A stretch of DNA of 64,000 nt from Cryptomeria japonica (lineage: Eukaryota; Streptophyta; Pinopsida; Cupressales; Cupressaceae): positions 651,714,468-651,778,467 of the forward strand of contig NC_081409.1 in NCBI RefSeq assembly GCF_030272615.1. The letters run 5' to 3'. Under the pieces are notes generated by a model. It saw only the letters and a program-made list of their open reading frames with translations. It made no database searches and was not told the DNA's origin. Of this stretch, positions 12,666 to 24,945 are shown in pieces; the stretch's first letter is position 1, and the number at the start of each line of letters is the position of its first letter. The position numbers and the translations under genes are program-made.

Positions 12666-12800
12666 GACCTAACACTACATAAGAGAGTAAAGTTTAGATC
12701 AAAGGTAAGGAAAGAAGAAAGGAAGTCACACCACAAGACCTACACAAAAGGTCAAGGCGAATGGGCTCACTACAATCCTAGAGTACCCAGTATTGAAACA

Positions 12801-12815
12801 TGGGCTCTGATACCA
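12801..12815 (-). other. Primer binding site of the chromovirus (initiator tRNA-Met)
   Basis: The minus strand reads TGGTATCAGAGCC two bases inside the 5' LTR end. This is the common plant primer site complementary to the 3' end of initiator tRNA-Met. Confidence 0.93.
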
Positions 12816-12817
12816 AA

Positions 12818-15800
12818 TATAATGCCCTGCTAGGAACCCCAAAGGAATACCCACAACAAGGGTGAAACAATTTTTTTTAAAAGTATAAACAATATAGGTG
12901 CATAACACACAACATGCATGATAACACAAGCAGAAAACTTACACCAAAATTCCTCAAGGGTTACCAATGAAGAAGCAAAACCAAAAGACAAATTCCACAA
13001 TTAAAGTTAATCCAATAATCCATCATTAACTCAATGATCACAAGAAGCCATAAGCAATACAAATACACCATTGAATTAATGAAAGGATACAATATAATTC
13101 TCTCTTCAATAAGTATGTACACATAACATAAAGGAAACTGATAAATAACACCCCAATCTTAGGATTACATTGCTCTTCCAATACATGGCTTCTCAATATA
13201 CATATAAGGATACAACTTAACCAATTACAAGGTTACAAAAGATCATGATACAATGACCACATTGGTCTCCAAATAACAATAATCTCCAAACATGAGATTA
13301 TCATGGGCCACGATCCATAGAAACACCTGCGAAGCCAATCCTCGCATGAAGGTATGAACAAGTACATCCGATGGGAAGTGGCACTACTACCCAACCATGT
13401 AATTCCCAAAATGGAATCACCTCACCGTGCTAGGAGATAGTTGAGGACCCTCAAGCAAGCAAAAGCATGACATGGTCGACAAAACAATACGACCATGACA
13501 ACACAAAGAGACTCCAAAATAATCCAAGTGACTCAACATCACAAATACATAAGAGAAACAACTTCACACACACAAGTGAATCAACATCACAAAATACAAG
13601 TGACCCTAAAGAGAGAGTGTCATCACATAGCTTACGATGGTTACCATGGTTGACCTCCATAGGTTTTGGCTCACTGTCCTAGTAACCCTTCCCGAATCTC
13701 TGGCTCCAACTAAGTCTTATGCAAACCCTACCAACCTTTCATGGAGACAAGGTGGTTGGTTTACCATTCCAAGCACTCACCTATGCGTGAGGTATAATAT
13801 CTTTATTAATGCTAGAGAACTACCCACCTAATCAATTAATTAGATTATCACTTATTATCTTACTTTCAAAGGGTCATCCTTCCAACCTCTTTGGGTGCAT
13901 CCCCTATTCAAAAGCCACTCTCTCAAAGGACACTAAAAAAACATGGTCACTACATGAGGACCCTATGGCAAAGCAAACAACCATAACACCACTATCCAAA
14001 AATAGGTGGTCAAAACAATGACATACTGACTCTTGGTTAACCATAAGGTAAAGACACTACATGGTTAAGACAAAAAAGTCATCATATATCACTTGGTCAA
14101 AGATACCAAATATGCCACCATAGGATGACTGAACCATAGATCAGAAATAACACAAAACAACTCTTTGCAATGGAAATTTAATTTCACTAAGCCCGCACTC
14201 AGACAATCTTTGAGAAATTTGCATCATAAGCACCTGCAATATTTTTTGATTGAAAATTAAATAAAACACTCCTTTACCATTAACATCTATTCAATTTCCA
14301 ATTCAATATTCCATCAAGAATGAAATTCATGTCAAATATTCAACCGAATAAAACATGAATTCCTAATAGACATTAAATTTATTTCTAGAATATATATCCA
14401 AATTAACCAATTTGAATTACTAATTCATGACTTGATTTCCAAAGATAACTTTATTAATCCACTTAATAAAAATCACTTGAAAACCACTATTTATTTAACA
14501 TAAAAACCACTTTAAAATATTTCATTTAATAAAAATTAAATTCATAGCACATACCAATTTGTACCGGTACAATTACAAGGTCAAGTGGGGGTCAAGGCCA
14601 GCCCGCAATAGTGGTGTTGTCAAGGCCACAGATTCTACCTGTGGGTAGTACTGCTGCTGACCGATAGCTTTGTTGTTGGCTAGTAGTAGATGCTACCGAC
14701 TGGTAGCATTGCTACCAACTAGTAGTAGTCTTACCAACTGGTAGTGTTGCTACCACTGGTAGCAGCCACTACCAACTAGTAGCACTGCTACCAACCGGTA
14801 GTACTCGCTACCGACTAGTAGCACTATTACCAACCGGTAGCAGTGCTACCAACTGGTAGTACTGCTACCTGTGGGAAACAGACATTACTGACCCACATGG
14901 TGGGAATAGCCTGCCATAGTAAGGCAAAGTCCAAATTAATTAAAATTCTTACTTCTTAAGCATTTAAAAATCACAAGATACTTATCGTTTAAACATAAAA
15001 ATGATTCATTTCCAGATTGTTTCACAGGCACACACACACAGTGCCAAGATCCAATTCAAATGGATATTTACCAATATGGTAAATGGTGAAATACAATCAC
15101 ACAAGAACCCCAAATCTTGGGCAATAAGATAATAGGAAGCACCCAGCAAACTATATCCAATTCATTCTATTCCAAATAGAAGAGGCAATCCAAGAAGTTG
15201 ATTTTCAAGAACACAAAAACATACAACAAATAGAGAAATGAGAAATTTCTTTCCTATAAGCAAACATAAGAAAAAATCTTCACAAAATCAACAATAACAG
15301 GGATTCCTTCTTTCATTCCAATCATTCCACAAGAATTTACAAGGAGATTTGCATCTTTTCAACACACAGAAAGCAATTGAAAAATCAAATTTAAATTTCA
15401 AAACAAGAAGAGATTATCCAACCTTGAAGCAAACTAGAAGCAAAATGGTGCAAGAATCCCAGTCCTTGCAAACCAAATCAAATTCTAGCTCCTCCTTCAG
15501 AATGTTTTTACCAAATTTCTCTTCCCAATTTTCTGCCCTCCCATTCCTGTGAATTTCCAGAATTATATGGGAAAATAATTTCAACCTAAACTTTCTAGGT
15601 TGAAAGTTTTCTCCACCAATCAGATTAAATTATTTTAAAAGTAAAAAACAATTAGATTTACTCATTTCTAAAAACAATTATTTTCCAACAATGAAATGAA
15701 AAAGTTAATTGGAAAGGTAAAAGGAAATGCTTTTTATTTTATTTTCTATTTTCCATAATACTTTCCTTCAACATAATCATTTAACATTTGAATGGCTTAG

Positions 15801-16614
15801 GCAATTATTTATTTCCTTCCACAATATATATTAATGCACTTTAAAAAATGAAATAAGACATTTAACCATTTAATCTAACAAATCATTAATTTAATTAAAT
15901 CAATAATCTTAGAGCATAATAATTAACTAATTACGCCACTATAAGATATCATCATCCATTCAATTAAATAACCATACAGACGAATGAAAACACACAAAAT
16001 GAAGAATGATCAAATGATGACTCACAATGACCAAACCAAAGCACAATGACTCGCATACCAACCAGACGGGAAAGACAACCGACTGACAATACTCGCATGA
16101 GTGTAACTGCGGGTCAAGTTAGGGTCCAACAACTATCTCCTCCACTCCCATCAGACATTTAAGGCATGCTCAAACCTGTGAAACTGGGTGGAGTCGATAC
16201 CTCGTACCTACCCCATACTTGTACCAACAATGTCCTACACCAAAGAACCACACGTGCATATAGACAAATATATATATATACAGACACAACACGCACATTG
16301 ATGAAGGAGAGTCATGATGTTCCCTATCTCACCGGAGTGAGTGAAGGAAAATCATCTCCTCACATCCCATACACATGCAAACACACAACACATAAATAAC
16401 ACATCGCACATAGAGGGTAAGAGTGTCAGTCCATGACAATGATCCATAAAATAACATTAATCATAAGCACTGAGATACTGCATAAAATCATACACCACAG
16501 ATCTAGATAAAGCAAGAAATAACATCGCATAAAATCTGAATTAATATACAATAATGTTCCATTGAAGTCAATAAAAAACATACAAAAAGAGTCTGATCAA
16601 GGAGGGGTACTACA
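12818..16614 (-). repeat. 5' LTR of the chromovirus (right copy)
   Basis: 3797 bp, matching 4195-8064 throughout. The terminal TGTAAT is mutated to TATAAT at 12818. The copies differ by many substitutions and small indels, for example the shorter palindrome cluster and an extra 30-bp stretch near 15757, so the insertion is not recent. Confidence 0.93.
14640..14880. repeat. Cluster of short palindromes in the LTR (right copy)
   Basis: The counterpart of 6030-6360, with fewer and more diverged units (ACTGGTAGCATTGCTACCAA, CCGGTAGCAGTGCTACCAA). The copies differ in unit number, so the cluster expands or contracts faster than the rest of the LTR. Confidence 0.85.
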
Positions 16615-17760
16615 TGATGACACAAGAAGAGAGCGCAGTGATAAAAGAACTTGCGAAGAAATAAGGAGAAACAATATGGATAATCCATTGTTAAACCTTA
16701 CTCAACAAATGCAAACTCCACAACAACAGATACAAGATATGCAAAATGGAACAAGCTCCAAGAAGTATTCAGTGGAAGATATTTGCCCATATCCTTTCGA
16801 TAAAAAATTGAATATGGTACCATTTCCACAACACTGCAAGATCCCTAAATATGACAAATACAATAAAAAAATTTGATCCTCAGGATCACATTAGGGAGTT
16901 TTGTATTATGAGTATGGAATTTACACATGATGAAACTTACTTCATGCATCTTTTCCCTAGGAGTTTAAATGGACAATCAATGGAATGGTTTTCAAGATTA
17001 TCATCTGGAATCAAATATTTTGAAGAACTCGTGAATATATTTATTTCACAATACTCCTACAATGTAAGGAATGAGATAACAATGCTGGATTTATGCAATG
17101 TTAAACAAAAGAATGGTGAATCTTTTATGATCTTCTTGCAACAATGGAAACAAATTTTTAATAGGTATCCAAGAGATGTACCTAATCAATAAAAGATGGA
17201 CATATTCATTGATAATCTTATCAATGAAATGGGTTATCGACTAAAAATGCAATGTCCTCCCTCCTTTGCCAAGATGATTGAGAATGGTCTGAAAATAGAA
17301 AATGCGATGGTCAAGAAAGGAGAGCTGAAACTTTACAATAATTCTTACAACAAAAACAACAACAACAATGGCAACAATGACAAACCCAAGTTATGGTCAA
17401 AGAATAGGAATGTCATCAACAAAGGAAATGACAACAAGAGTGCTACAAAACAACAACCAATTTTTAATCTATCAAGTCAAATCCCAAACAATAACAATCA
17501 AGAAAGAAATAAAATCAAGTCTTTCTTCTACAATCCTCATAGGAAATTCACAAACATTAGAGAACCATTGGAATTAGCTTTAAAAACTCTTCTTGTAAAC
17601 AAACTGATTGTTTTACCAGAAGAAAGAAGTTATGAACCACAAGTCAAGCCTAATTGGTGGAATGACAATCATTTTTGTAATTACCATTGGAATAAAGGAC
17701 ACTAAACAAATGATTGTCAGAGACTAAAACACCTTATCCAAGATCTAATCGATAATGGAA
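16615..17760 (+). pseudogene. Tat gag, main part
   Basis: After the second TGATG copy the frame resumes (TRRERSDKRTCEEIRR). The retroviral-type gag core is at 16851-17192 (DPQDHIREF, MHLFPRSLNGQSMEWFSRL, FEELVNIFISQY), then 17196-17705. A frameshift lies in a run of seven A at 16864-16870 just before FDPQDH. The C-terminal knuckle reads CNYHWNKGH, a stop, then TNDC. In the family gag forms the particle and binds RNA. Confidence 0.88.
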
Positions 17761-17768
17761 CTATCACA

Positions 17769-18400
17769 GTGGATAGCCATAAGATAAACAAATCACGCCT
17801 AGCTTTCAAAACTCCACTTCTGAATTATGACAAAGGTGAACAATCCCAATTAAAAGATGACAAAGGAAAATCCAAAGTGAACTACACTTATACATATGAT
17901 GATGTGGTAAATGTCATCATTATTAAATATAATCCACCTTCAGAACCAATCAATGTCATTATGAGAAGCAAAGCGAATGTCACCTTTCTAAGTATAACAA
18001 AAGACTCAACATCCACTTCACAACAATACAATTTAGTAGAGAAATTACAGAGAATACTCGCTCAAATGTCAATTTTAGAACTTTTCAAAGTTTCACCTAT
18101 GCATAAGGAAATTTTGGAAAAAGCTTTAGTAGAAACAATAGTTTCAAAAGACTTGGATGTGGATCAGTTCCAAAACATGGTGGGACACCTTATAGCCCCT
18201 CAATGTTTATCATTTTTAAAAAATTATGACGCATCCTTGCAACATCCTCACAATGCTCCTTTACATGTTGAAGTCACCATTAATAAAACTCATGTCAAAC
18301 ACGTACTCATAGATGGTGGAGTGGGCTTAAACATTTGTGCATTAAGTTTGATAAAAGCTTAGGAATATTCAAAAAATGCAGTAGATCCAAAGAAGAAAAT
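17769..18400 (+). pseudogene. Tat protease region
   Basis: A frame of 197 codons. The last part reads LHVEVTINKTHVKHVLIDGGVGLNICALSLIKA, the retropepsin-like active site with Asp in LIDGG, typical of Tat and Ogre relatives. It ends at a stop just past the active site. Residues 45-70 (VVNVIIIKYNPPSEP) precede it as a linker. Confidence 0.82.
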
Positions 18401-18989
18401 AACTATTAAGGCTATGATGAAGCAAAGTGTTCTTCTAAAGGAACTGTGGTGTTACCAATTAAAATAGGACCTATGGAAAAGAATACATTATGTCAGGTTT
18501 TAGATTTGAACCTTTCTTACAACATTCTTCTGGGAAGGTCGTGGATTCACACCATGCAAGGAGTTCCTTCTACATATCATTAATGTGTAAAATTTCCTCA
18601 TGAAGGATAAGAGGTCACTATAATTGCAGACTCTAGCCAATATTACAATAATCTGAAGCCAACACAAGATACAAGAGTTCCACATAACAAAGAATCAGTA
18701 TATCCTACCAAATAAATTCAAGAAAAGTTATGGGAAACCTTTGAGAAAAAGATCAAATTGAATGATGAAGGAATGGGAAAATATTCTTTGCATAATTTTT
18801 TACTTTCACCTAAGTCATATGGAAAGCCTACAAATATCCAATCAAAGACCTTAGAGAAATAAAAAGACATGTTTAACGGAGCATTTGTTAGAGTTGGAAC
18901 AGTTTAAGAAGAAACCAAAGACAAGGACATTCTTGGTTGGTTGTACAAAGATGAAAATCAAACTATAGCAACAGCTGCATAAATCAATA

Positions 18990-19076
18990 TTCCCATAGAA
19001 TAATATGGCAATGGTTATAAGATCATGCAAAAAATGGGATATGAAGGAAAAGGACCAATTGGTAAGTGACATCAAT
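18990..19076 (+). pseudogene. G-patch-like motif downstream of the Tat protease
   Basis: The plus strand encodes GYKIMQKMGYEGKGPIGK, which fits the G-patch signature (a hydrophobic MGY followed by spaced Gly residues). G-patches bind RNA or activate helicases, and some retroviruses carry one after the protease. The surrounding frame is broken by stops. I judge this by the motif alone. Confidence 0.6.
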
Positions 19077-20643
19077 GTATTTCAGAACCTAATTGTCCTC
19101 ACTCGCAATCTAAAGAAGATAAATCAGGACTTGGATATCTAAAATCAAATCAAAAGCAACATAATCATCAACAGCCAAAGTGGAGAAAGAAATCAGTCTC
19201 GAACGAAGAAAAATGGCAAGAAAAGCTACATCAAGCAGCAGAAATAGTAGCCAATAAGCAGAAATAAGAAGAACATGAGAAACAAGAAGAGGAGATTGCA
19301 ATCAAAAGAAAAGAAGAATCTTGTCAACAGGTTCAAGGAATACGAGCAAGTGCAAAATCTAAACAAGATATTCTAGAAGCAATGAAATTGAGATGACAGA
19401 AATCAGGGAACTTTTTGAACCATACAACATTCCTGTGTGGTATAGTGGTATAGTCCTAGACAATGGTTTAGAGACATATTCAAATGAATATGAATGGAGT
19501 CCAGATGTCTCATCTAGTGTATCAAGTGAATAAAAAAATGAAGAGCAAGCAACTATCACAAAGGAAGACTTGTCTATTACAAAACAAAAGATGGAGTTAG
19601 AAAGAAGACAAGAAGAACTCAGAATCCATAGAAAAGAGGCATATACAAGACAACAAAAGAAAGGGGATGACAAAGACAAATAAGTAATGCCAAAAGAAGT
19701 ACAAACAAATATGGATCAAGCATCTAGAAATATCATATTTCTATCAAATAAAGAGAAAGATATACCAAGGTATGGAAGAACCATAGAAGAACTAAGAGAT
19801 AGTCAAGTAAGATTGACTATTAGTTCAGAAGAAGTTGAGTTTGAAAGAAGACAACAACTAGAAAAAGAATTCTCTATATCATGCACATAAGTATGTCAAC
19901 TTCAAAATGCAAATGCATTTATTAAAAATAATCAAGAAGGAACTTGCAGTACTAAAGACATGTGTGTTGATATAATCCATTTGTGTAAGGGACAAATGTC
20001 AGATGAAGAATCATTTGAGTGTGAGATACAAAATACTAATACTAATTTTGTTAGAACTAATTGGAGAACACTTGGGAGAGACTATCCTCAAGATCATTCT
20101 ATCCATGAAATTACCTACTCTATGCCAAATTATGACCATTATGTCATGAAATTTGAAGCACCTAACGATGACAATGATTATGACTTACCCCTTCTTCATC
20201 TTGAACTAATTGATTGGGATAATCTAGAAAACCCTGAATTAGATGTCTTTTCCAATGATCATGACTTAGTTGTATATCTTAATGTTGTCGAACCCATAAC
20301 ACCTAAGATATCTTCCATTACAAAATTGAGTAACATTTCTTACAGTCAAAAGAATGCCAAACTTTCCAGTCGCAAAATTGAAATAAAACAAGGAAAAAGA
20401 CCTACTGTTGAAAACCACTTCATGGAAACACTAGATCAATCAAAAGGAAAAATAAAGGACATATATGATGGTGAAAAACTCTTGGATGAACCAAAAGATG
20501 GAAAGTTTGACATTCTCCCTGCATATTTTCAAGAGAGATCTACTATTCTAATAGAACCAACTAAAGCAATAAACATTGGCACATCAAAGGATCCCAAGAT
20601 ACTTCATTTTTCTGCCTCATTATTAGATAAAGAGAGGAAATAA
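19077..20643 (+). pseudogene. Unassigned Tat segment between protease and reverse transcriptase
   Basis: A Lys/Glu/Gln-rich part (about 19120-19680) with helical, coiled-coil-like text is followed by an acidic part, frame 19960-20643 (227 codons). The latter contains FVRTNWRTLGRDYPQDHSIHEITY and ends KILHFSASLLDKERK, shortly before reverse transcriptase. I know no enzyme domain in it. Tat and Ogre polyproteins have a long spacer here. Confidence 0.6.
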
Positions 20644-20697
20644 TACATAGAATTATCTAGACAAAGACAAATAAATTTTGCTTGGTCCTATGCAGAC

Positions 20698-21456
20698 ATG
20701 CCAGGACTTAATCCAGATCTTATAATGCATCATCTCAATGTGGATTTAAAAGCAAAACCAATTAAGCAAAAGCTAAGGAAGATGCATCCACACATCGCTC
20801 TTCTTGTAAAATTTGAGGTAAAGAAACTATTAGATGTGGGTTTTATAAGACCTATTGCCTATCTCGAATGGGTTTCAAGCATTTTACCAGTGTCAAAGTC
20901 GGATAAAAGCATAAGAGTTTGCACCGATTTTAGATATTTGAACAAAGCATGTCCCAAAGATGATTTCTCACTACCCAACATTGATATAATTGTGGACTTA
21001 TCAGTAGGGCATGAGATGTTTTCATTAATGGATGGCTTCTCAAGATACAATCAAATAAGAATCGTCCCTGAAGATCAAGAAAAGGCAACATTCACCTATG
21101 CATGGGGTACTTATTGCGGGAATGTTATGCCATTTGGGCTTAAGAATGTTGGAGCAACTTATCAAAGGGATCTGACAACAATTTTCCATGATATGATGCA
21201 TACATTTATGGAAGATTATGTAGATGATATACTTGCAAAATCTCATACAAGACAAGAACATTTGAACATCTTAAGCAATATATTTGATAGGCTAGAAAGA
21301 TATCAGTTGAGATTAAATCCAAAGAAATGTGCATTTGGAGTAACCTCTGGAAAACTTCTTGGGTACATTATATCAGCCCATGGAATTGAAGTAGATGCTG
21401 AAAAGGTCAAAGCCGTCATGGAAATGACATCACCTAGGAACATAAGTCAATTGTGA
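20698..21456 (+). pseudogene. Tat reverse transcriptase
   Basis: A 252-codon open piece. In order: MPGLNPDLIMHHLNVD, IRVCTDFRYLNKACPKDDF, FSLMDGFSRYNQI (first catalytic Asp), VMPFGLKNVGATYQR, MEDYVDDILAKS (YVDD active site), LLGYIISAHGIEVD. It ends at a TGA where CGA (Arg) would be expected. The CPKD and DGFSRYNQI spellings fit the Tat/Athila branch. Confidence 0.93.
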
Positions 21457-21960
21457 TCTTTACAAGGGAGATTTCAATCAATCAGAAGATTTGTCTCTCA
21501 ATTAGCAGATTGATGTCATCCATTCACTCATCTTTTACATAAGAATATTCCATTCAAATGGGATTAGAAATGTGAAGAGGCTTTTATGCAAATCAAAGAA
21601 TATCTCACGAATCCTCTAGTACTAGTATCACCAATCAAAGGGAAACCATTATTGCTCTATATCATGATGACAAACATATCATTAGGCACTCTCCTAGCTC
21701 AACATGATGAAGGAAGAAAAGAAAGAGCAATGTACTACATCAGTAGAATACTTGTCGGCTATGAGCTGAATTATACATCAATAGAGAAGACACGTCTAGC
21801 AGTTGTATTTGCAACTCAGAAGCTATGACATTATATGCTGACTCATTATGTGAAACTAACAGCAAAGATAGATCCACTAAAGTATTTGCTAAACAAGTCA
21901 ACTTTGACAAGCAGATAGCCAAATGGGTTATGATACTAAGTGAATTTGATATAGAGTATG
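21457..21960 (+). pseudogene. Tat RNase H (first copy)
   Basis: It continues the reverse transcriptase through CHPFTHLLHKN-like text, then MQIKEYLTNPLVLVSP, LYIMMTNISLGTLLAQHDE and AMYYISRILVGYELNYTSIEKTRLAVVFATQKL. In the usual motif the catalytic residue lies in LYLAVSDxAVSAVL; here the corresponding Asp is altered (MMTNIS). Stops occur at 21458 and 21512. Confidence 0.85.
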
Positions 21961-22084
21961 TTGATCAAAAAGCTATCAAAGGACAGATCATTGCTAATCA
22001 ATTAGTTGAAGCACCTTTACAAAATGACATACCATTGCACATTGAATTTCCTGATGTAGACATTTTGACAGTAAGTACAAAATT

Positions 22085-22480
22085 TTGGGAATTGTACTTT
22101 GATGGTTCTTATACACAATATGGCTCAGCTGCAAGAATTTTATTCATCACACCTTAGGGACACACAATTCCAAAATCATATAGACTGCAGTTTCCATGCA
22201 CAAACAATACTACAGAATATGAAGCATTGACTATTGGGCTCAAAATGGCTATTGAATTGAATATCAAGGAATTACATGTCTATGGTGATTCACAACTTAT
22301 CATCAACCAAATAAATGATGATTATCAAACTAAGGATGACAAGCTCATGCCCTACAAATAGCTGGTAGAAGAGTTTAAAGAACACTTTGAAGAAGTATCA
22401 TTCACTCAAATCCCAAGAAATGAGAACAAAGCAATAGATGCAATGGCTAAAATAGCATCTCTCTTGCAGAGTCAGGAGAA
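22085..22480 (+). pseudogene. Second RNase H domain (Tat-type dual RNase H)
   Basis: WELYFDGSYTQYGSAARILF is followed by NNTTEYEALTIGLKMAIEL, ELHVYGDSQLIINQI, and finally IPRNENKAIDAMAKIASLL. These are the four conserved blocks of a full RNase H (Asp, Glu, Asp, Asp), lying between the first RNase H and integrase. A second RNase H here is known for the Tat lineage and is the strongest evidence for this assignment. One TAG stop lies at 22156-22158 and another near 22360. Confidence 0.92.
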
Positions 22481-22489
22481 TCAACAATG

Positions 22490-23839
22490 TTACAAATTCC
22501 TCATGGAAGATATCTTAACCCCTACCATTCAATCCCAGCATACCTACATGATTTTCCATATATCAGGGATCAACCAATCCTTATATGGTCAGACCTATCA
22601 GTACTTAAAAGAGAATATCCTTCCTCTTGACCTATCCCGCAATCAAAGAAGAAATTTTATCTGTCAGTCATCCCGCTATACTATTATTGTCGATACCTTA
22701 TATAGGCAAGGTCTAGATAGTACTTTATTGAGATGTCTTGAACAAGAAGAATCTGATAAAGTTCTTAACGAAGTTCATGCAGGAATTTGTGGCACACACT
22801 CAAGTGGATTAACACTGGCTAAGAAACTTCTTCGTATGGGTTACTATTGGCCTACTATGGAGAGAGATTCATTCACATATGCCCAAGAAATGCAAAATAA
22901 TGTCAGATCCATGGGAATCTCATTCACGCACCAGCACAAAAATTGTATCCTATGACCGGATCATGGCCATTTTCTCAATGGGGCCTTGATTCCGTAAGAA
23001 AGATAAATCCTTCATCCTCTAATGGACATATGTTCATTCTGACTACTACTAAATATTTCTTTAAATGGATTGAAGCAGTACCTCTGACAAAAGTGATAGG
23101 AAAACAAATATCATCATTCATCTTGAATTATATAATATGTCGCTATGGCATTCCTATGACCATTATCACTGACAATGGAAGACCATTTAATAATCAAGAT
23201 GTGAAGGAACTATGCCAGTAGTTTCATATCCAACATAGGTTTTCTACTCCATATTATCCACAAGGAAATAATCAAGCTGAGGCATCAAACAAGACTATCT
23301 TGAAAATCTTGAAGAAAATAGTCAATGAAGCTAGAAAAGACTAGGACATTCAGCTAAATCCTTCTCTTTTGGCATACCAAACCAGCATCCACACACCAAT
23401 GGGGGCAACTCCATATTGCTTAGTCTATGGGTCAGAAGCCATATTACCCATAGAAGTAGATATACCTTCTCTACGGGTTTCCTTGAAAGGTCTTATACCA
23501 GAGGAAGAACAACGAGTCTCTAGACTCCAAGAACTTGAACTGATCCAAGAACGTTGCCAAAATGTAACCAATCATTTGAAAGTATATAAATAGAGAATGG
23601 AAAGAAGTTATAATAACATATTCAAGCCACACATTTTTCAGATTGGAGATATAGTTCTAAGGGAGAATCCAAGAAATCAGCAAGACCGAGAAAAGAAGGG
23701 TAAGTTTGAACCAAATTGGCTAGGACCTTTTGTCATAGTAGCAATATATGGCTCAGGAGCATACAAGTTATCTACCCCTGAAGGTGATTGGTTTGGTGAA
23801 TCTATCAATTCTATTCATCTCAAGAAGTTCTATTCTTGA
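22490..23839 (+). pseudogene. Tat integrase
   Basis: Four open pieces in order. At 22443-22955 the zinc module (EVHAGICGTHSSGLTLAKK, GYYWPTM) is present. At 22943-23221 lie WPFSQWGLDSV (first Asp), TTTKYFFKWIEAVPL and ITDNGRPF (second Asp). Around 23260-23330 is [15 protein letters not shown] (catalytic Glu), after a TAG at 23219-23221. At 23369-23839 are the C-terminal parts (QIGDIVLRE, GPFVIVAIYGSGAYKL) ending IHLKKFYS with a stop. The DDE triad is legible, but the frame is not continuous. Confidence 0.92.
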
Positions 23840-24026
23840 GATATAAAATCTTAGAAAAAATCAATAAAAAGCATATAAAATCCTAAAGAAATCAGTAAAC
23901 ACCAAAAAAGCAAAAAATCAAAATATGAAAAGAAAAAATGCAATAAATTTAGATGGTGAAAACCTGGTAAACAAGTGCTATCTAAAAACGTGAGTTCTTC
24001 CATCTATGAGATTGTTTTACACACCT

Positions 24027-24146
24027 ATCCACTCCATCTTATCACATCTATTGCTTCCATCTATCTTAGCTCATCCACTCCATCATATCGCATCTATTGC
24101 TTCCATCTATCTTGGCTCATCCATTCCATCTTTCGTGTCTATTGCT
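24027..24146 (+). repeat. Tandem repeat in the Tat 3' region, about 50-bp unit
   Basis: Nearly three copies of CATCTATTGCTTCCATCTATCTTGGCTCATCCACTC-type sequence. Copies differ by a few substitutions (TTAGCTC or TTGGCTC, ATATCG or CTTTCG). Confidence 0.75.
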
Positions 24147-24818
24147 TTGAACCATTTAGCAGGAAATATGCCGCTTACCAATAGTTATCAATCTTTGACA
24201 TATTTGTCGTAGTCACTATCATAGATTTTATCAGAATCAATCAATCTGCATTTGTATCCCTCCATGGTTTGTATCTTGATCAATTCATACATCCATAATA
24301 AATTTTTGTTTTCTGCTGGGGGCAAAATCCTAATTCCTTTTGCTAAGGTGATCTTTTGAATCTTTTAAAATCTAAAACATTAGGAAAAATTTGAAAAAAC
24401 AAAAAATGCCTAGGGTTTTGAAATAGATAATGAGCAACAAAGCAATGAAGATCAAGGCATCTTATGACAATTGAATCATGAAACTCAGAAAATCAAGAAT
24501 CAACCAGCAAGTAATAAAGGATTATCAAAGATCATTCATCAAGATGATTATATCAGTTAATAACCATGAGAACATATGAATGACATGCAAGATTTAGTGT
24601 TTATATCTTGATTTTATTGCTAATCATGTACTTTATGTGACTCAAGGATGTCCATGACTAGAGAAGCTATGACGGGGCATGATTATTTTCTTTGATTGTT
24701 ATATGTGGTTTTATCTCTTATTAAGATATGTACTTGTCTAAGGATATGATCGGCAAAAGATCAAGGAGGACGTTTTGAGTCATGCATGAAAGGGGATAAT
24801 CCTTGTCTATTCTGGAAG

Positions 24819-24945
24819 AAATACTCAGCTCAACTTGATTCATTATATCAAGTTGCTTGTATTAACTTGCTATATCAAAATCCATGTAAGAAATACTCAG
24901 GTCATCTTGAATCATTATGTCAAGTTTCTTGTATTTTCTTACAAC
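24819..24945 (+). repeat. Direct duplication in the Tat 3' region, about 67-bp unit
   Basis: AAGAAATACTCAG followed by CTTGATTCATTATATCAAG and TTGCTTGTATT appears twice with small changes. The unit contains a CTTGA-TCAAG palindrome. Confidence 0.72.

Larger units (their letters stand above)
4195..16614 (-). mobile_element. Ty3/Gypsy chromovirus (Tekay/Del type), nested in Tat gag
   Basis: A 12.4-kb element on the minus strand. Two long direct LTRs (4195-8064 and 12818-16614) are flanked by TGATG. On the minus strand the order is LTR, a primer site matching initiator tRNA-Met (TGGTATCAGAGCC), gag, protease, reverse transcriptase, RNase H, integrase, chromodomain-like tail, a polypurine tract and LTR. 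The C-terminal chromodomain places it among chromoviruses, and the very long LTRs suit Tekay/Del. Coding is broken by many stops and by lost catalytic residues, so it is not autonomous now. It inserted after the Tat element, whose gag it splits. Confidence 0.95.
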
